Positions 46,940 to 58,732 of a stretch of DNA of 64,000 bases are shown in pieces. How positions within the stretch are numbered: the first letter of the stretch is position 1; every line of letters starts with the position of its first letter. Location: the NCBI GenBank assembly GCA_003508835.1, contig PUFA01000057.1, positions 7,762,501 to 7,826,500 of the forward strand, given 5' to 3'. The position numbers and the translations under genes were made by a program. The DNA comes from Eonycteris spelaea. Taxonomy: Eukaryota; Chordata; Mammalia; Chiroptera; Pteropodidae. Under the pieces are notes generated by a model, which saw only the letters and a list, made by a program, of their open reading frames with translations, searched no databases and was not told where the DNA came from.

Positions 46940-47835
46940 GGCATATCCAGTCTCCTGCTCTTTCCTTCTTTCCCAGAACCACATGCTCAATCCCCTTTGC
47001 TTCAGAAACTCTCCTCTCAGCTGGTCTGCTCATGTAGATTATTACCATGAGTCACTAAAGCCCAGAAATGCCAAATCTCCTGATTGCAAATGCAGACCTG
47101 TCATTCTCATCAGCCCTTCCATCCAATGTCAGAAGCTCATTGAGCTCTTCCCTTGTGCCAACATTAGGGAGTTGGTGAGTTCCAAGTTCCTCTCCTCAGA
47201 AAGTTCCTGCAAAGTCAAGGACCCAGAAAGAGAACCAGATGAGCAAGCAATAAGAGTACTGAAGTGCAGGATGCACACACCAGCACCAGAAGACTTCATA
47301 GAATTGAGAGGATCAATCAGAGGGGCTTGATGCAGAATCAGCGCCAGGTGCTGAGAAGATGTGTTAAAAAGGAGGAAGATAGTGACCAGAGTAACACAAA
47401 CTCATTGGGAGGATGAGATGGAACCATTAAGAGGCTATCCTGATCATAGTCAATGCAGGTTTAAGAGAATACAAAATGGGGAAACTGAGTCAGTGTGGCC
47501 AGGTAATGTCTAGAGAGTCTCTGAGTGAGCTGGTACTAGTGCTTAAAGGTAGCTCTCTGCTTGTCATCAAACCAGCAGCCAAATTCACACCCTCTGAGGA
47601 ATGGTTCTGATCAGAAAGAGCTGAAAAATGAAAAATCTGAGGGAGCAGGATTTAGAATGCTTTCACTCTCATTCTTAAAGTTTGTGTAGACTTCTAAAAG
47701 GCCATTTGCAATGCACCATACTTTGGGCTAAACTGGGGACTGTAGTTTCTGAAAGCAAACTTTACATTCCAACCATGCTGGATTATTTTCCAACCTTGGA
47801 GCATAAAGATGCATTCAGATGCATTCAATTATAAG
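46940..47835 (+). other. intronic sequence without recognised repeats
   Basis: Unique sequence. The frame at 46983-47330 starts at the end of the MER5A and has no family resemblance. Confidence 0.6.
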
Positions 47836-47836
47836 T

Positions 47837-47870
47837 GTTGTTTGTTTGTTTGTTTGTTTGTTTGTTTGTT
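47837..47870 (+). repeat. (GTTT)n microsatellite
   Basis: About eight tandem GTTT units. Confidence 0.97.
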
Positions 47871-48309
47871 GGATTTTTGTCATTGTTTTTTAAACAAGAG
47901 AAGCTATCAAATGCAGTAACTCATGATTTGAGTCTTTGATCAAGCCAAAAAAGGGTTCCTATAGGCAGCTTCCCCTATCTCTGTACTTTGGAGAACTTGC
48001 CCAGGAAGCTTGAAAAATCACAAGTTCACTTTGCTATTGTCCATTTTATTCTGATGGTGGCAACTCTCATGTCATGCAATCTTTCTTAAAATGAGTAGTT
48101 CTTGGCACTAAACATTTAAGCTTTATAACTTTATGTGCTGATGGCCGGCACCCAGCATCCTCAGCTCTGAAACAGGAGCTGCAAGAAGGTCAGCAAGCCA
48201 CTGGCCACTTTTGCAAAGGTTTATCCTTTTGATAGGTTTCAATTTTAAATGGATAGTATTTATCAAAGGTTCATAATGTAGTGGGCTTGTTCAACATACT
48301 GCCCTCTAG

Positions 48310-48465
48310 AATTGTGCTATCTAATATGGTAGCCATTAGCTACATTTAAAATTAATTTTAATTAATTAAAAATAAATGAAATTTAAAACTCAATTCCTCA
48401 GTTACTCCAGTTACATTTCAAGTGTTCATTATCTGTGGGTAAAAGTTATCAACTATATAAAATTA
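48310..48465 (+). repeat. old DNA-transposon-like repeat, unassigned
   Basis: 'gaattgtgctatctaatatg' followed by 'gtagccattagctacattta' and 'catttcaagtgttcatt' recalls a common mammalian repeat (gtccaatatggtagccactagccacat). An AT-rich insertion (48345-48375) breaks it. Confidence 0.4.
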
Positions 48466-48467
48466 TT

Positions 48468-48570
48468 TTATTTTATTTTTAAATTAAATAATGTTTTAAT
48501 TTTATTAGTTTCAAGTATACAGTACATTAGTTAGGCATTTATATAGTTTATAAAATGATCCCCCTAAAAC
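48468..48570 (-). repeat. L1 3' UTR fragment, antisense
   Basis: 'attagtttcaagtatacagt' with 'ttaggcatttatatagttta' and 'taaaatgatccccct' is antisense to the L1 3' UTR phrase seen at 21040-21080. Confidence 0.55.
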
Positions 48571-48830
48571 ATTGGTTGTTTTGAGACACTAAATTTTTGG
48601 ATACTTTGTTACACAACAATATTTAACTGACATTATCTAGAATTCATATACTGAGTCAGAACTCAACGAGTGTGAGCTGTCTGATTGGTTCACTTTTTCT
48701 TCTCAAGATCTGGGTAAGTGGTTTAGCACAGTGTCTCAGGCCGAATTTTTGACCCTAATCCTTTACTCTGAATCCACATTCTAATTCACATAGTTTTACA
48801 ATTTTTCTTATAGAAGGTAGATGGTAGACT

Positions 48831-48873
48831 TAACTTTTTTTTTTCTTTCCTTCTTTTTTTTTTTTTTTTTTTT
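48831..48873 (+). repeat. T-rich tract
   Basis: About 40 bp of T broken by two short C-containing steps. It could be an antisense A-tail but no attached element was recognised. Confidence 0.8.
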
Positions 48874-48879
48874 AAGGAC

Positions 48880-50040
48880 TTGGTGATGTGACTTACTTTG
48901 GACATTGAAATGAGAGCAGAGGTGATGATTCACCATTTCTGAGCCCAGAATGAAAAGGTCTGGCATGTTTTATTGCCCTATTGTATTTCTGCCATTACAT
49001 TCTCTAGGAGGCTAACCCAGGCTTGTTCACTTGATGGAGGAATATTTCTCACTGAGAGTCCTCTAGAGACTGAGGCTTGGAACTGGCACCCCACTACTTC
49101 TGCATCGTGTGGCTCAAAGCAAGTCAGCCCAGGTTCAAGGGATGGAGGAGGGAATGGTTTTCACCTCTTATTGGGAAGAGCTTCAAATAATCTTGGGTAC
49201 ATTTTTCCGATCTATTAGATGCTCCAAACTATATATTCCACAATCAGAAATAAAAATAAAAGACTTGGTCCTCATTCAAAATTTACCATACAGAGGCAAC
49301 CTGAGGAGGGAAAAGCATAAGTGCAGGTAGAGTTCAGAAAAGGATGTGTCTCCTTTTTCAATTTTTCCCCTATGCAGTGGGACATCATTGCATGTCCTGT
49401 CTTACTAGATGAGACAACATTTAAAAGCACGATGATGTTATATATTATAGAACAGCCGTTATTATTAATCCAATATTACACCAACAGCAATTCACTGGGT
49501 CTGAATTTATCAAGGCGGTCCCATGGACGTCCATCCTTAGCCAGTGCCACCTGTTTCTAAGGGATTGAGTTGCAGCTGTTAATAACAGTTGTCAACAACA
49601 GCTGTAATAATAACACTAAACCACCAGCTTCTACAATTTCATTCTTCCTGGGAGCCAAAGTGACTATAGGGGTATATTTATTCAGGAATAGTTGGCCACA
49701 AGTGAATGTAAGTAGTAAATCCTTAAAATATATATTCTTTCCATAGAGTACTAGTATTCCATTTCATCCCATGAAGAGTTTTAATGCAACACCCTCCTAC
49801 TTCAGATGCTTTTAATCTACTCATCTTGTTCAAGTTTCTTTTGGATTGTCCTTTCTCTAATTTTACTGAATTCTCTTTTCCTATTCATCTCTGGGAATAG
49901 TTTGTTCATTTTCTATCACTGACCCTAGGTTTGTAGAGCATTGGTGAATTTGTTTTAGTAACAGTTATTTTTTATATTACTGGGATTATAAAATATTTCA
50001 ACTTAATAATAGTCACTTAGTCCAATTAAAATCCATCAGA
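48880..50040 (+). other. unique intron; candidate regulatory patch at 49370-49620
   Basis: Repeat-free apart from the E-box array (49573-49611). 49523-49534 is a perfect 12-bp palindrome (ATGGACGTCCAT) and CpGs are more frequent here than in surrounding sequence. Confidence 0.4.
49573..49611 (+). promoter_or_regulatory. three E-boxes at exact 13-bp spacing
   Basis: CAGCTG at 49573, CAGTTG at 49586 and CAGCTG at 49599, each followed by a 7-nt A/T-rich spacer (ttaataa, tcaacaa, taataat). It is a 3 x 13-bp array of bHLH-type sites. Function is inferred only from motif spacing. Confidence 0.4.
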
Positions 50041-50044
50041 ATTC

Positions 50045-50225
50045 AGAAGAAAGGGAAATTACCATTTATTGAACGCCAACAACATTCAAGCTCCGCAGTA
50101 AGAGTTGACATTATCCTGTTCATCTTCATGTCAGTCCCCAGAAAAAGGTAGATTATTATTTTCGTGTTTTGCTGAGAAAGCTGAGGCTCAGAACAGTAAA
50201 GCACTTTGCCTAGGTTCTAGGATGA
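50045..50225 (-). repeat. MIR SINE, antisense
   Basis: 'aaattaccatttattgaacg', 'aacattcaagctccgcagta', 'tgctgagaaagctgaggctc', 'agaacagtaaagcactttgc' is antisense MIR. Confidence 0.75.
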
Positions 50226-50229
50226 GAGT

Positions 50230-51880
50230 ATAGAAGAGTGAGAATATTATTCATGTCACTGATGACAAAGGTGTGATATAAGTTATATGTAAAATAAGCC
50301 AAAAAATTCAATATTTTTCTCAGAAATATCTTTTTGTACTTTGTTCATAGTATATGATCAAAAATTGGGTGTTTAATTGAGCAGAATCAAATCCATCTTT
50401 AGAGTAACAATGCAACTTATTTCGAGAGTAAGTGATTATTTCTTGGTCCTATCCTCCTGGGATCTGCACAGGTCTTCCCAGGGAAACATAAGAGACATTA
50501 AGCTTAAGTGATTAGTGCTTCCTTGTAAACTGTTTTTCCTCAAAGTTAATGCTCTGTATACACCACAACCTGGAAACTTTACATAAAATTACTCTGGGAG
50601 TCTTGCTCCGCCCAAGTATTCTAACTACCAGGCATCAGCAATAAGAATAAACAATGTTGATGTAAAGGGGAAAAAATCATTTTTATGGGCTAAGTCCCCC
50701 AATTCTTAGAAGGCTTTGAGTATTTCAATTACTAGCAATGTGCCTATTTGATCATTTTCCCGTCCCCCTTTCAAAATGAATATGCATTGTCATGGAGAGC
50801 CAGTTGAATACTGGGAAAAGATCAGATTGACCACTAAAGGAGATCATAGACAGGAACCTGGACCCCTAACTTCTTACTGAAGACCCTTTCTACAAGAATA
50901 TACAACCAGGCAAGGTCTGACCTACTGGAGATTTACAGATTGACCAGGAATAAAGCCCATTAGAGCACTTCAGACTCCATCATTATCTGCAAGGCAATGG
51001 TGAACCTTGTCAAGGTCATATTCAGAGTCTGAGTGCAATGGGCACTTAGGAAAGGTCTAAGGAAATGAAGGTGCTTTGGGGGGATCATTCTCTTGAAGGA
51101 TATGCCTACTACCAGGATGCAGTTACTTGGCTGTGTTCTTTTAAGGAATGGTATGGTTGCATATAAGACATTCTTCCAAGTCATTATCTCCTCATTTTTA
51201 CATTTAAAATATTGTCGTTATTCCATTTTGGTTGGATTTTCTAGTTTCTTGACTCTCTCTCCCACTATCACCATAGTACTTCCACCATGCAAGACTTGGC
51301 CTTTCTGGAACAGAGAGAATTCCTGTACTTTAGTTTCAGCACTCATAAGCCTAACATGATTTTTGCTTTAAAAAACTCCAGGGTCACTTACACCTCTTAT
51401 CAACATAAAAGAGTACTGACTCTTGTGTTTACTTGGCAGACAGGTTGAGGATAGACAAAAAGACATGAAAAATGACAAAAAGAATGAAAACTATTAAATA
51501 TTCTTGGGGGATTATTATAAAATAAATAAAGAAGCTGTAAGATGAAAGGAAGGAAAGAATAAGTCATGCCCATTCAACATTATTTTAATTGTTCCACTAC
51601 ATTAGTTAGCAGAAGAAAGTACACAATGATGCCTTCATTTGAGGAGAATGTTCAGTTGAGTGATTTCTGAACTATTTAGCTGTCAGAGTTGTTGAACAAA
51701 TGTAAACACTGGGTAATGATAAATGACAAGGATTTCACAAGGAGACATGTATTAGCACAAGTGGAAGCAAATTTGAAGTAACTTTAAAGAAAATTTTAAT
51801 CAGCAGCCAAATTAAAGAGATATCTTAAGAAAATACCTGTGAAAGTGGGGCTGCTCATATTATTGATGAGTAAGGTGTGC
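50230..51880 (+). other. intronic sequence without recognised repeats
   Basis: Unique, AT-rich sequence. Nothing recognised. Confidence 0.6.
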
Positions 51881-51886
51881 ATCAGA

Positions 51887-53890
51887 CTGAGGTTAGCTAG
51901 ATGGTGGAATAGAAAGCCCCAAGTACTCCTCCCCCAATGGAGACACTGACTTAACAACAATAATATAGACCAAATATATGAACCATATAATTGCTTTGTG
52001 AGCACATATCAAAAGCCAATTGAGAAGCTTGGATTAATCCGGGGGAGATTTCATTTGGCCTGTTTTTCCTGTTTCTTGGTATGCTTTGTGATCTTTTGTT
52101 GAGATTTGGGCATTTTTAAAAACCTACTACTTCTCCCAGTCTTTACATATTATCTTCATATAGGGGAAAATCTTCACCAATCATCCCAGCTAGAGATTCT
52201 GCAGGCCTCTCAAACTTTTTCTGGGGTTGCAGCTCTTCTAAGCACCCCCGGATTAAAGCAAGGCCCAAAACAGATGCATTGGATCAGGTAAGAAGGTCCA
52301 TTGCACTTACCTGCCGTACTCTATCCCCCTTCCAGCACAGTGCAGTATGATTGGGAGAAAACTCCCAACTCACTACCTCTCCCTTGGGTGGGAAAATAAA
52401 AATGAAATGCATGTTCAATGTTCTGGCTTTTTAGGATATTGCCCAAGGGACTGATTTCTGTTCTGCTTGACTCAGACCACTGACAGGAAAGGTGATAGTA
52501 CACTTTGGATGCCTAGGGGCTACTGAGAACAAGGGTGAGCCTCTTGACTTGCCATAGCACCGAAACAGTGCAGTACCTCAGACAACCACCAAAGGGAGCG
52601 CATGAGTAGAAGCAGGCATATTTCTTTAGCTGATAAATGACACATAAAAGCCTAGAAGAGCTGCAACCCCAGAAAAAGTTTGAGAGGCCTGCAGAATCTC
52701 TAGCTGGGATGACTGGTGAAGCTTTTCCCCTATATGAAGATAATATGTAAAGACTGGGAGAAGTAGCAGGTTTTTAAAAATGCCCAAATCTCAACAAAGA
52801 TCACAAAGCATACCAAGAAACAGGAAAACACGCCAAATTAAAGGACCAAATGAAATCTCCAGAAACAAACCCTAAAGAAATGAAGATCTATGAATTATCT
52901 GCAAAGAAATAAAAGTAACTATCATAAAGATGCTCAATTAGCTAAAAGAGAACACAGACAACTAGGTAAAATCAGGCCTCTAGTGTATGAACAAAATGAG
53001 AATATCAAAGAGAGAGAAACTATTTAAGAAAAGAACCAAATAGAAATTCTGAAGCTGAAGAATCCAGTAACCAAAATTAAAAATTCACTAAAAGAGCTCA
53101 ACAACAGACTATCAAGTAGAATAATCAGTCAACCTGAAGGCAAGTCATTTGAAATGATCCAGTAAGAAGAGGGAAAAAAAATAAGAAATGTGAAGAGAGC
53201 CTAAGGGAGTTATGAGACACCAGTAAGCAGACCAACATTAAGCACTGTGGGAGTCTCAGAGAAGGGAGAAAGGGGCAGAAAGACCACTTGAAGAAATAAT
53301 GGCTGAAAACTTCTTAAATCTGAGGAAAGAAATGGACATACAAATTAAAGAAGCTTAAAGAACTCCAAGTAGTATCAACCCAAAGAGACCTACACTAAGA
53401 CATATTATAATCAAACTTTCAAAAGTCGAAGACAAAGAATCTTGAAAGCTGCCAGGGAAAAGCAATTCATCACATATAACAAAACTCCATAAGATTATCA
53501 ATAGATTTCTAAACAGAAACTATGGCCAGGAGGAAGTAGAATGATATATTCAAAGTCCTGAAAGAAAATGAAAACTGCCAACTAAGAATACTATATCTAA
53601 CAAAACTTTCAAAAATGAAAGAGAAGGCAATACTCTCAAATAGATAAAAGGAGTTCATTATCATTAGACCTGCCCTATGAGAAATGGAGTTTTCAAGTTG
53701 AAATGAAAGGATGCTAGATGGCAACATGAAAACACATAAAAATATAAAGCTCTTTGATAAAGGCAACTACATTGACAAATACAGAATCGTGTAGTAGAAT
53801 AAAGTTGGTGCATAATCACTTTTAGTTCTGGTATAGAATTAGAAAGACAAAATCATAAAAAATAACTATAAATTATTGATGAGTAGAGAG
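51887..53890 (+). mobile_element. L1 5' half (5' UTR and ORF1) with an embedded inverted duplication
   Basis: Opens with an L1 5' end ('tagctagatggtggaatag') and runs through the 5' UTR. Decayed ORF1 follows: a coiled-coil region (about 52865-53220), 'aataatggctgaaaacttct', 'aagacatattataatcaaac' (the RHIIIKL motif), then the inter-ORF phrase 'tttgataaaggcaactacat'. ORF2 and the 3' UTR are missing. ORF1 has many stops. An inverted copy of part of the element sits at 52044-52243. Confidence 0.8.
52044..52860. repeat. large near-identical inverted repeat
   Basis: Left arm 52044-52243 (200 bp) is the reverse complement of right arm 52650-52860 (211 bp). The spacer is 52244-52649 (406 bp). I count about five substitutions, a 1-bp indel and a gap of about 12 bp near the outer end. 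The right arm is in normal L1 order; the left arm is the inverted extra copy. Confidence 0.9.
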
Positions 53891-53899
53891 AAATAATCT

Positions 53900-55270
53900 C
53901 AAAATCTCAGTGTACATGAGACCCTGTGGAAAGCCACTTACATTTATACACCGAAGAGGTTCCATTTTGAGTAAAGTAAGCAGGGGTGAGGGAGACAATC
54001 AGAGGTTAAAACATTAGATGAAATCAAATAATAAGATTCAAATAACATATGACTTTGAAGATATCTGTTTACTAATAAGTTTTGTGACAAACAGAAGCCA
54101 CTCAAATACTCATAAAGTCCCTCCATGTTTGACTTGCATGACCTGGGCTGACAAGAGATATGACATGAATTTGCCGAATCAGTTTTCAGAATCTTCATTT
54201 CATTTGCTGCTTATGCTAACCAGGTAACTGACTTTGTTTTGAAAGAGGTTCTGATAATAAAATAAATAACAAGTTAAGATCAAGGAGACCACTGGAGAAA
54301 GAAAATGGCTCCAATTCTGGTTCTAGAACATTATTCCAGAAATAAACAAAATGCACCCCGAAGTGTTCTTTAGCTAAAAGGTTATCTCTTCTACATATGC
54401 AGTTATCCTTTTCCATTTGACTCAGAAATATTTAACCTTGTATTCTTATTTAACTTCATTTTCATGTCTATGACATAAGCCAAACTCCAAAATCATTTTT
54501 AATGCATCTAATTAGACTACAATAGAAAAAGACTGACTTTGTACATAGGGCTGGCCAGGAGGCATTCCCCAGGGTGAAAATGTGCCCCAGAATGAAAACA
54601 GTGAGAAAGGATGGGTCTTCATAGATGGTGCTCTGAAAATATCCTCATGGAATTTAGGTGCTGGCCATCTAGGAGCTAGTTGTGTGGATGGAATGAGTTA
54701 GCTGCTTAGAAGTAAAAACTAATTATATTAACAATTATGAAAAATGTAGTCACTGTGAGCATGTCAGAATGCATGTGGAATATGGATTTTAAGTATTTTA
54801 TTATAAAAAAATATTGAGTGACAAGTCAAAACCTTGTTTTGTTTTGCAAAATAATGTAACCACATATCTATTGTGAGATGTTTAACATAAAATCAAAATA
54901 TATCAACTCTTCCTTTTTAGTATTTCCTTCAGTATAGAGAACTAATGCCTCTGTCACATTTTGGACGATCAGGAAGAGCAAAGAGGATAAGTTAATGGAA
55001 ACATCATTCTGTGTGATTTTCATGTTAGTGGACTTGTGTGGAAGGTGGGTAGGTTGAAATTATGAGCTTAAAAAAGAATTTTGCAATTATCTCTTATTCT
55101 ATTATAATGAGTAAGCCTCTCTGTGGGCAATGCAGGGACTGTTTTGACCACACCCTAGGCTCAGAATTCAGTGTTACATTATTCTTTGGGACCAAGAATG
55201 AGTCCCAAGCTTCTGTAAATTTGGACTGTGGGTCCTGAGATGTTAAAGCTCCCCGTGGGCTGGCAGAGAA
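53900..55270 (+). other. intronic sequence without recognised repeats
   Basis: AT-rich unique sequence. Nothing recognised. Confidence 0.55.
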
Positions 55271-55274
55271 TGAA

Positions 55275-55765
55275 GCAGAGGTTAAAAGTGTGGGCTTCGA
55301 ACATGGACAAACCTTGAAGATATTACGCTGAGTGAAATAAACCAGACATAAAAGGACAAATACTATGTGATTCCACTTATATGAGATATCTAGAGTAGTC
55401 AAATTTATAAAAGTAGAATGGTGATTGCCAAGGGCCAGGGAAGGGAGGAAAGGGGAGTTATTCTTTAATGAGTACAGAGTTTCAGTTTGGGAAAGCAATG
55501 ATAGATGATGGTGGTGGTTGCACAACAGTGTGAATGTACTTAATGCCACTGAAGTGTGCACCTGAAACTGGTTACAATGGGAGTTCTTTTGTATATTTTA
55601 CCACAATGAAAAAAAGTTTAAATAAAACAACGTGGGCTTCAGACTCTGGCAAATGTTGAGCCTGGACCTGACTGCTCTTCTCATCTGTGGGAACTTGGGC
55701 AAGTCTCTTCACTGTTCTAAGTTTCCATTTGCCTCTCTGTAAAATGGGAGTAACCTTGTATATCA
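55275..55765 (+). repeat. MIR SINE, sense, split by an L1 tail
   Basis: The 5' part 55275-55299 ('gcagaggttaaaagtgtggg') and 3' part 55632-55765 ('gtgggcttcagactctggca', 'gggaacttgggcaagtctct', 'tctgtaaaatgggagtaacc') form one MIR. 'gtgggcttc' is duplicated on both sides of the L1 insert. Confidence 0.8.
55300..55631 (+). mobile_element. 5'-truncated L1 3' end nested in MIR
   Basis: 'acatggacaaaccttgaaga', 'attacgctgagtgaaataaa', 'gtagaatggtgattgccaag', then 'tgcacctgaaactggttaca' and 'attttaccacaatgaaaaaa' run to an A-rich end. Flanking duplication at 55290-55299 and 55632-55641. Confidence 0.85.
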
Positions 55766-55999
55766 GCATAGGAAGAGTTGATGGAAGAGTCAGGGATTGT
55801 GACTGCTGCATTAAAGACACCCTGCTCCCCTCAGGTCCAGAGTTTTGGGGCCCAAGTCAGCCTAAAGAGAACAGAATACTTTTTATCTGAGGAAAAACTT
55901 GAACTATACTCTTGTTCAAACCCTTGCTGTGCATGGAATTGGTGGAGGTCAGCAGCACCTCATACCTGGTACATGGAGTTTCACAGTAGGACACCAGTT

Positions 56000-56115
56000 T
56001 ATTCTTTTCCTATTACTACTGTCACAAACTAGTGGCTTAAAACAACAGAAATTGATTTCCTTACAGTTCTGGAGGTCAGAGGCTAAAGTTGCTGTGTCGG
56101 CAGGGCTGTGAGATT
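56000..56115 (-). mobile_element. MaLR-type LTR fragment
   Basis: 'tattactactgtcacaaact', 'agtggcttaaaacaacagaa', 'acagttctggaggtcagagg', 'gtgtcggcagggctgtg' matches the 3' end of a MaLR-type LTR in antisense. Only this part remains. Confidence 0.55.
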
Positions 56116-56521
56116 AGTATGTAGACATCTCTGGTGGCCCATTATTCAAATGACCACACCAGGTAGTCTTAGTTGTTTTTGTTTTGTTTTATTATTTTCC
56201 ACAGTACCATTAAACAGCTCCTTTATGTTGCCAGTGGGCCCAGCTAAGAGGTGAAGAGCAGCTCTACTGCAGGTTAGATCAGTTCTGGCAATAGCTTTGG
56301 CATGTTCAAAGCCTCTGAGTACATAGTCCTAGACAGCCTTAAAGAATGCTTAACCAGGTCCTGCAACTTCTTGAGCTGTGTGTATTTGATGCCTAGGCCA
56401 TGTAGACTTTGCCCCCCATGCAGAAGTTTGTCTTCACAGTGGGTTTTAAGGTCCTACAAGACAGGGAACCTCTGTTCATTATATTTTTATTACTTGAGAA
56501 AAATGTAGTTTTTTATATAAT

Positions 56522-57140
56522 GCTTACAAGCATGAGCTTTTGAGTCAGTTGGCTGGCTTTATTTCTGGGCATACAAAGCTTAGCAAGTCAACATGATCCT
56601 CAGTTTTCTAAATCTGTAAAATGGAGATGACATTATGTAGCACTGCATTAGTCAGCTGAGGCTGCCAAAACAAAGTACCACAGACTGGGTGGCTAAACCA
56701 GTAGACATTTATTTCCTTACACTTCTGGAGGCTAGAAGTCTGAGATAGAGATACTGGCAGGCTTGGTTCCTTCTGGAGCCTCTCCCCTTGGCTTGTAGAT
56801 GATCACCTTCCCCCCATATGTCTTCACATGGTCTTCCCTCTGTGCTGTCTGTGTCCAAAACTCCTCTTCTATAGAGACAAATTATATTGCAATATATCTC
56901 ACTTTAATAACCTCATTTTAACATAATTACCTCTTTAAAGACACTATCTTTAAATACAGTTGCATTCTGAGGTTCTGGGAGTTAAGATTACAGCACAAAA
57001 ATTTGGAAGGGGGGACACAAATCAGCCCATAACAACCATCCATCTTAAAGAGTTCTGTGGGAATTAAATTAAATAAAATATAGAGAGAAAAATCATTAAA
57101 ATGTTGTCTGGCACTCATAAATATTCAATAAAGTGGTACT
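56522..57140 (+). repeat. MIR SINE, sense, split by a MaLR LTR
   Basis: The 5' part (56522-56643: 'aagcatgagcttttgagtca', 'cctcagttttctaaatctgt', 'aaaatggagatgacatta') and 3' part (57035-57140: 'gtctggcactcataaatatt') are one MIR interrupted at about two thirds of its length. Confidence 0.75.
56644..57034 (-). mobile_element. MLT1A-like ERVL-MaLR solo LTR
   Basis: Same family, orientation and near-full length (391 bp) as the LTR at 41472: 'tgcattagtcagctgaggct' to 'aaatcagcccataaca' on +. No internal retroviral sequence adjoins it. Confidence 0.88.
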
Positions 57141-57144
57141 GCTG

Positions 57145-57685
57145 CTGCTGTTATTATTTTTAAAGGAAGTTGGCCAACACTCCCTCTCACCCCTTTCTAT
57201 ATCTGCTATAAAATAGTTCACAAATTTAAAAGGAAAAAAAAAAACCTTCTATGCCTTCGATTTCCTTTTCAGTTTCCTAACTCAGTGCTTGTTTTTATAG
57301 CATGGTCATTCCTAAATACTGAGGCATCACCAGTCAAAAGGGATGCATTTTCAGTCCTTTGCTTTGAGCAGTGGTATTTGTATGTGATTTAAAGGAAGGC
57401 TGCTTATCTCTTTGAAATGCTTATATATAAAGACAAGCTGAGTCAGTTTTTTCAGTGCAGGAATGCTGGCTTTGATTTTCACAGACCACTGTGATTCAGT
57501 TACTCATTTCCTCTAACTCCTGGGATCGCCAGTGTTTACCATTCATAGAAAACTAAGAAAACTAGTCTCTTATTTATGGATCCCAGGCACCCAACTGGCA
57601 CAAGGAATTCTGCCAAGGAGGCTCTACTCCCACTATGGAAGAAATAAAGGGCTTTATAATATGTGAACCTAGAATATTATTCAAT
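57145..57685 (+). other. intronic sequence without recognised repeats
   Basis: Unique sequence with a short CTG run near 57138-57150. Confidence 0.6.
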
Positions 57686-57687
57686 GT

Positions 57688-58150
57688 CCATCAAAAGGCT
57701 TGTACCAAAATGGTCAAAGCAACTTTAATCATAATATCTCAAAACCCAAATATCCATCAACAGGTAAATAGATAAAAAGAGTACTGCTCAACCATAAAAA
57801 GGAATAAATTATTGATCCACACAACAATATAGATGAAGCTCAAAAATATGCTGATTGGAAAAGGTCTGCGAAAATAAACACACTGTGTAATTCCACTTAT
57901 ATGAAGTTCTAGAACAGTGAAAACTGATCTATGGTGATACAGATCAAATCAGTAGTCGACTGAGTGGGGATAGGGCGTGATTGACTAGAAGTGAAATGGG
58001 AGACAGTTTTATGGGTAATAGAAATGTTCTGTGTTGACTAGGGTGGTAGTTATATAGGCATACAAATTTGTTTATAACTCTTTGAGCTATACATTTTAAA
58101 TGGATGCATTTTTTGCTTACTCAAATTTTTTATTTAAAAACCAGTCAATA
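57688..58150 (+). mobile_element. 5'-truncated L1 3' end (older type)
   Basis: 'tcaatgtccatcaaaaggct', 'cccaaatatccatcaacagg', 'gctcaaccataaaaaggaat', 'ttccacttatatgaagttct', 'tgagctatacattttaaatg' are ORF2 C-terminal and 3' UTR phrases of an older L1 subfamily. Confidence 0.75.
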
Positions 58151-58732
58151 AATAAAATATCCATGAAGATAGAAGAAAATTAATCTAATCATTTCACAGC
58201 TGTGTGATTTAGAAAAAAAAAAGATATTTGAGTGCATTTTTTATATATTATGCAAGTGTTATCTCATAGACACAAGCTGTTTCTAATTCATTAATGACTA
58301 TGAAACATCCTCATTTTTGAGTGGAGGTTTTATTTCTTCATCTGAACTACTCCATGGTTGGGTCTTAGGAGAGACACTTACATCCCTTATCTACAAGCTT
58401 CTTGAGATAATAGTTGTGACGCACAGAAGGAATGAATCCAAGATTTTCCAGAGACCAGGAAGGCATGCTAAGCATGGTCTAGATATTTTTATGAATTTCT
58501 AGAGGACAAAAATCAGACATGATCTTATTGATCCAGAGCAGGAAAAGCCTTAATCCAGAGCACATGCAAAAAAAAAAGGTTAAAGTAGAGATGAATCCAC
58601 CTGAGGGATATCATGGGTCCTAGAGGATCTCTCGGAACTTCAAGCACATAATCAGAAAGTGTGGTGTGTGACCAGGTTCTTAAAGAAGGAATTATTAGGG
58701 TAATTAAATAAGGGGTTTTTGTGCCTCAGGCA

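Noticed and set aside
51887..52860. twin priming as origin of the inverted repeat
   Set aside because: Twin priming inverts the 5' part of an insert; it does not leave a second full copy of the same segment 406 bp away.
55094..55561. 155-codon minus-strand open frame
   Set aside because: Antisense to the nested L1 3' end and MIR; no family resemblance.
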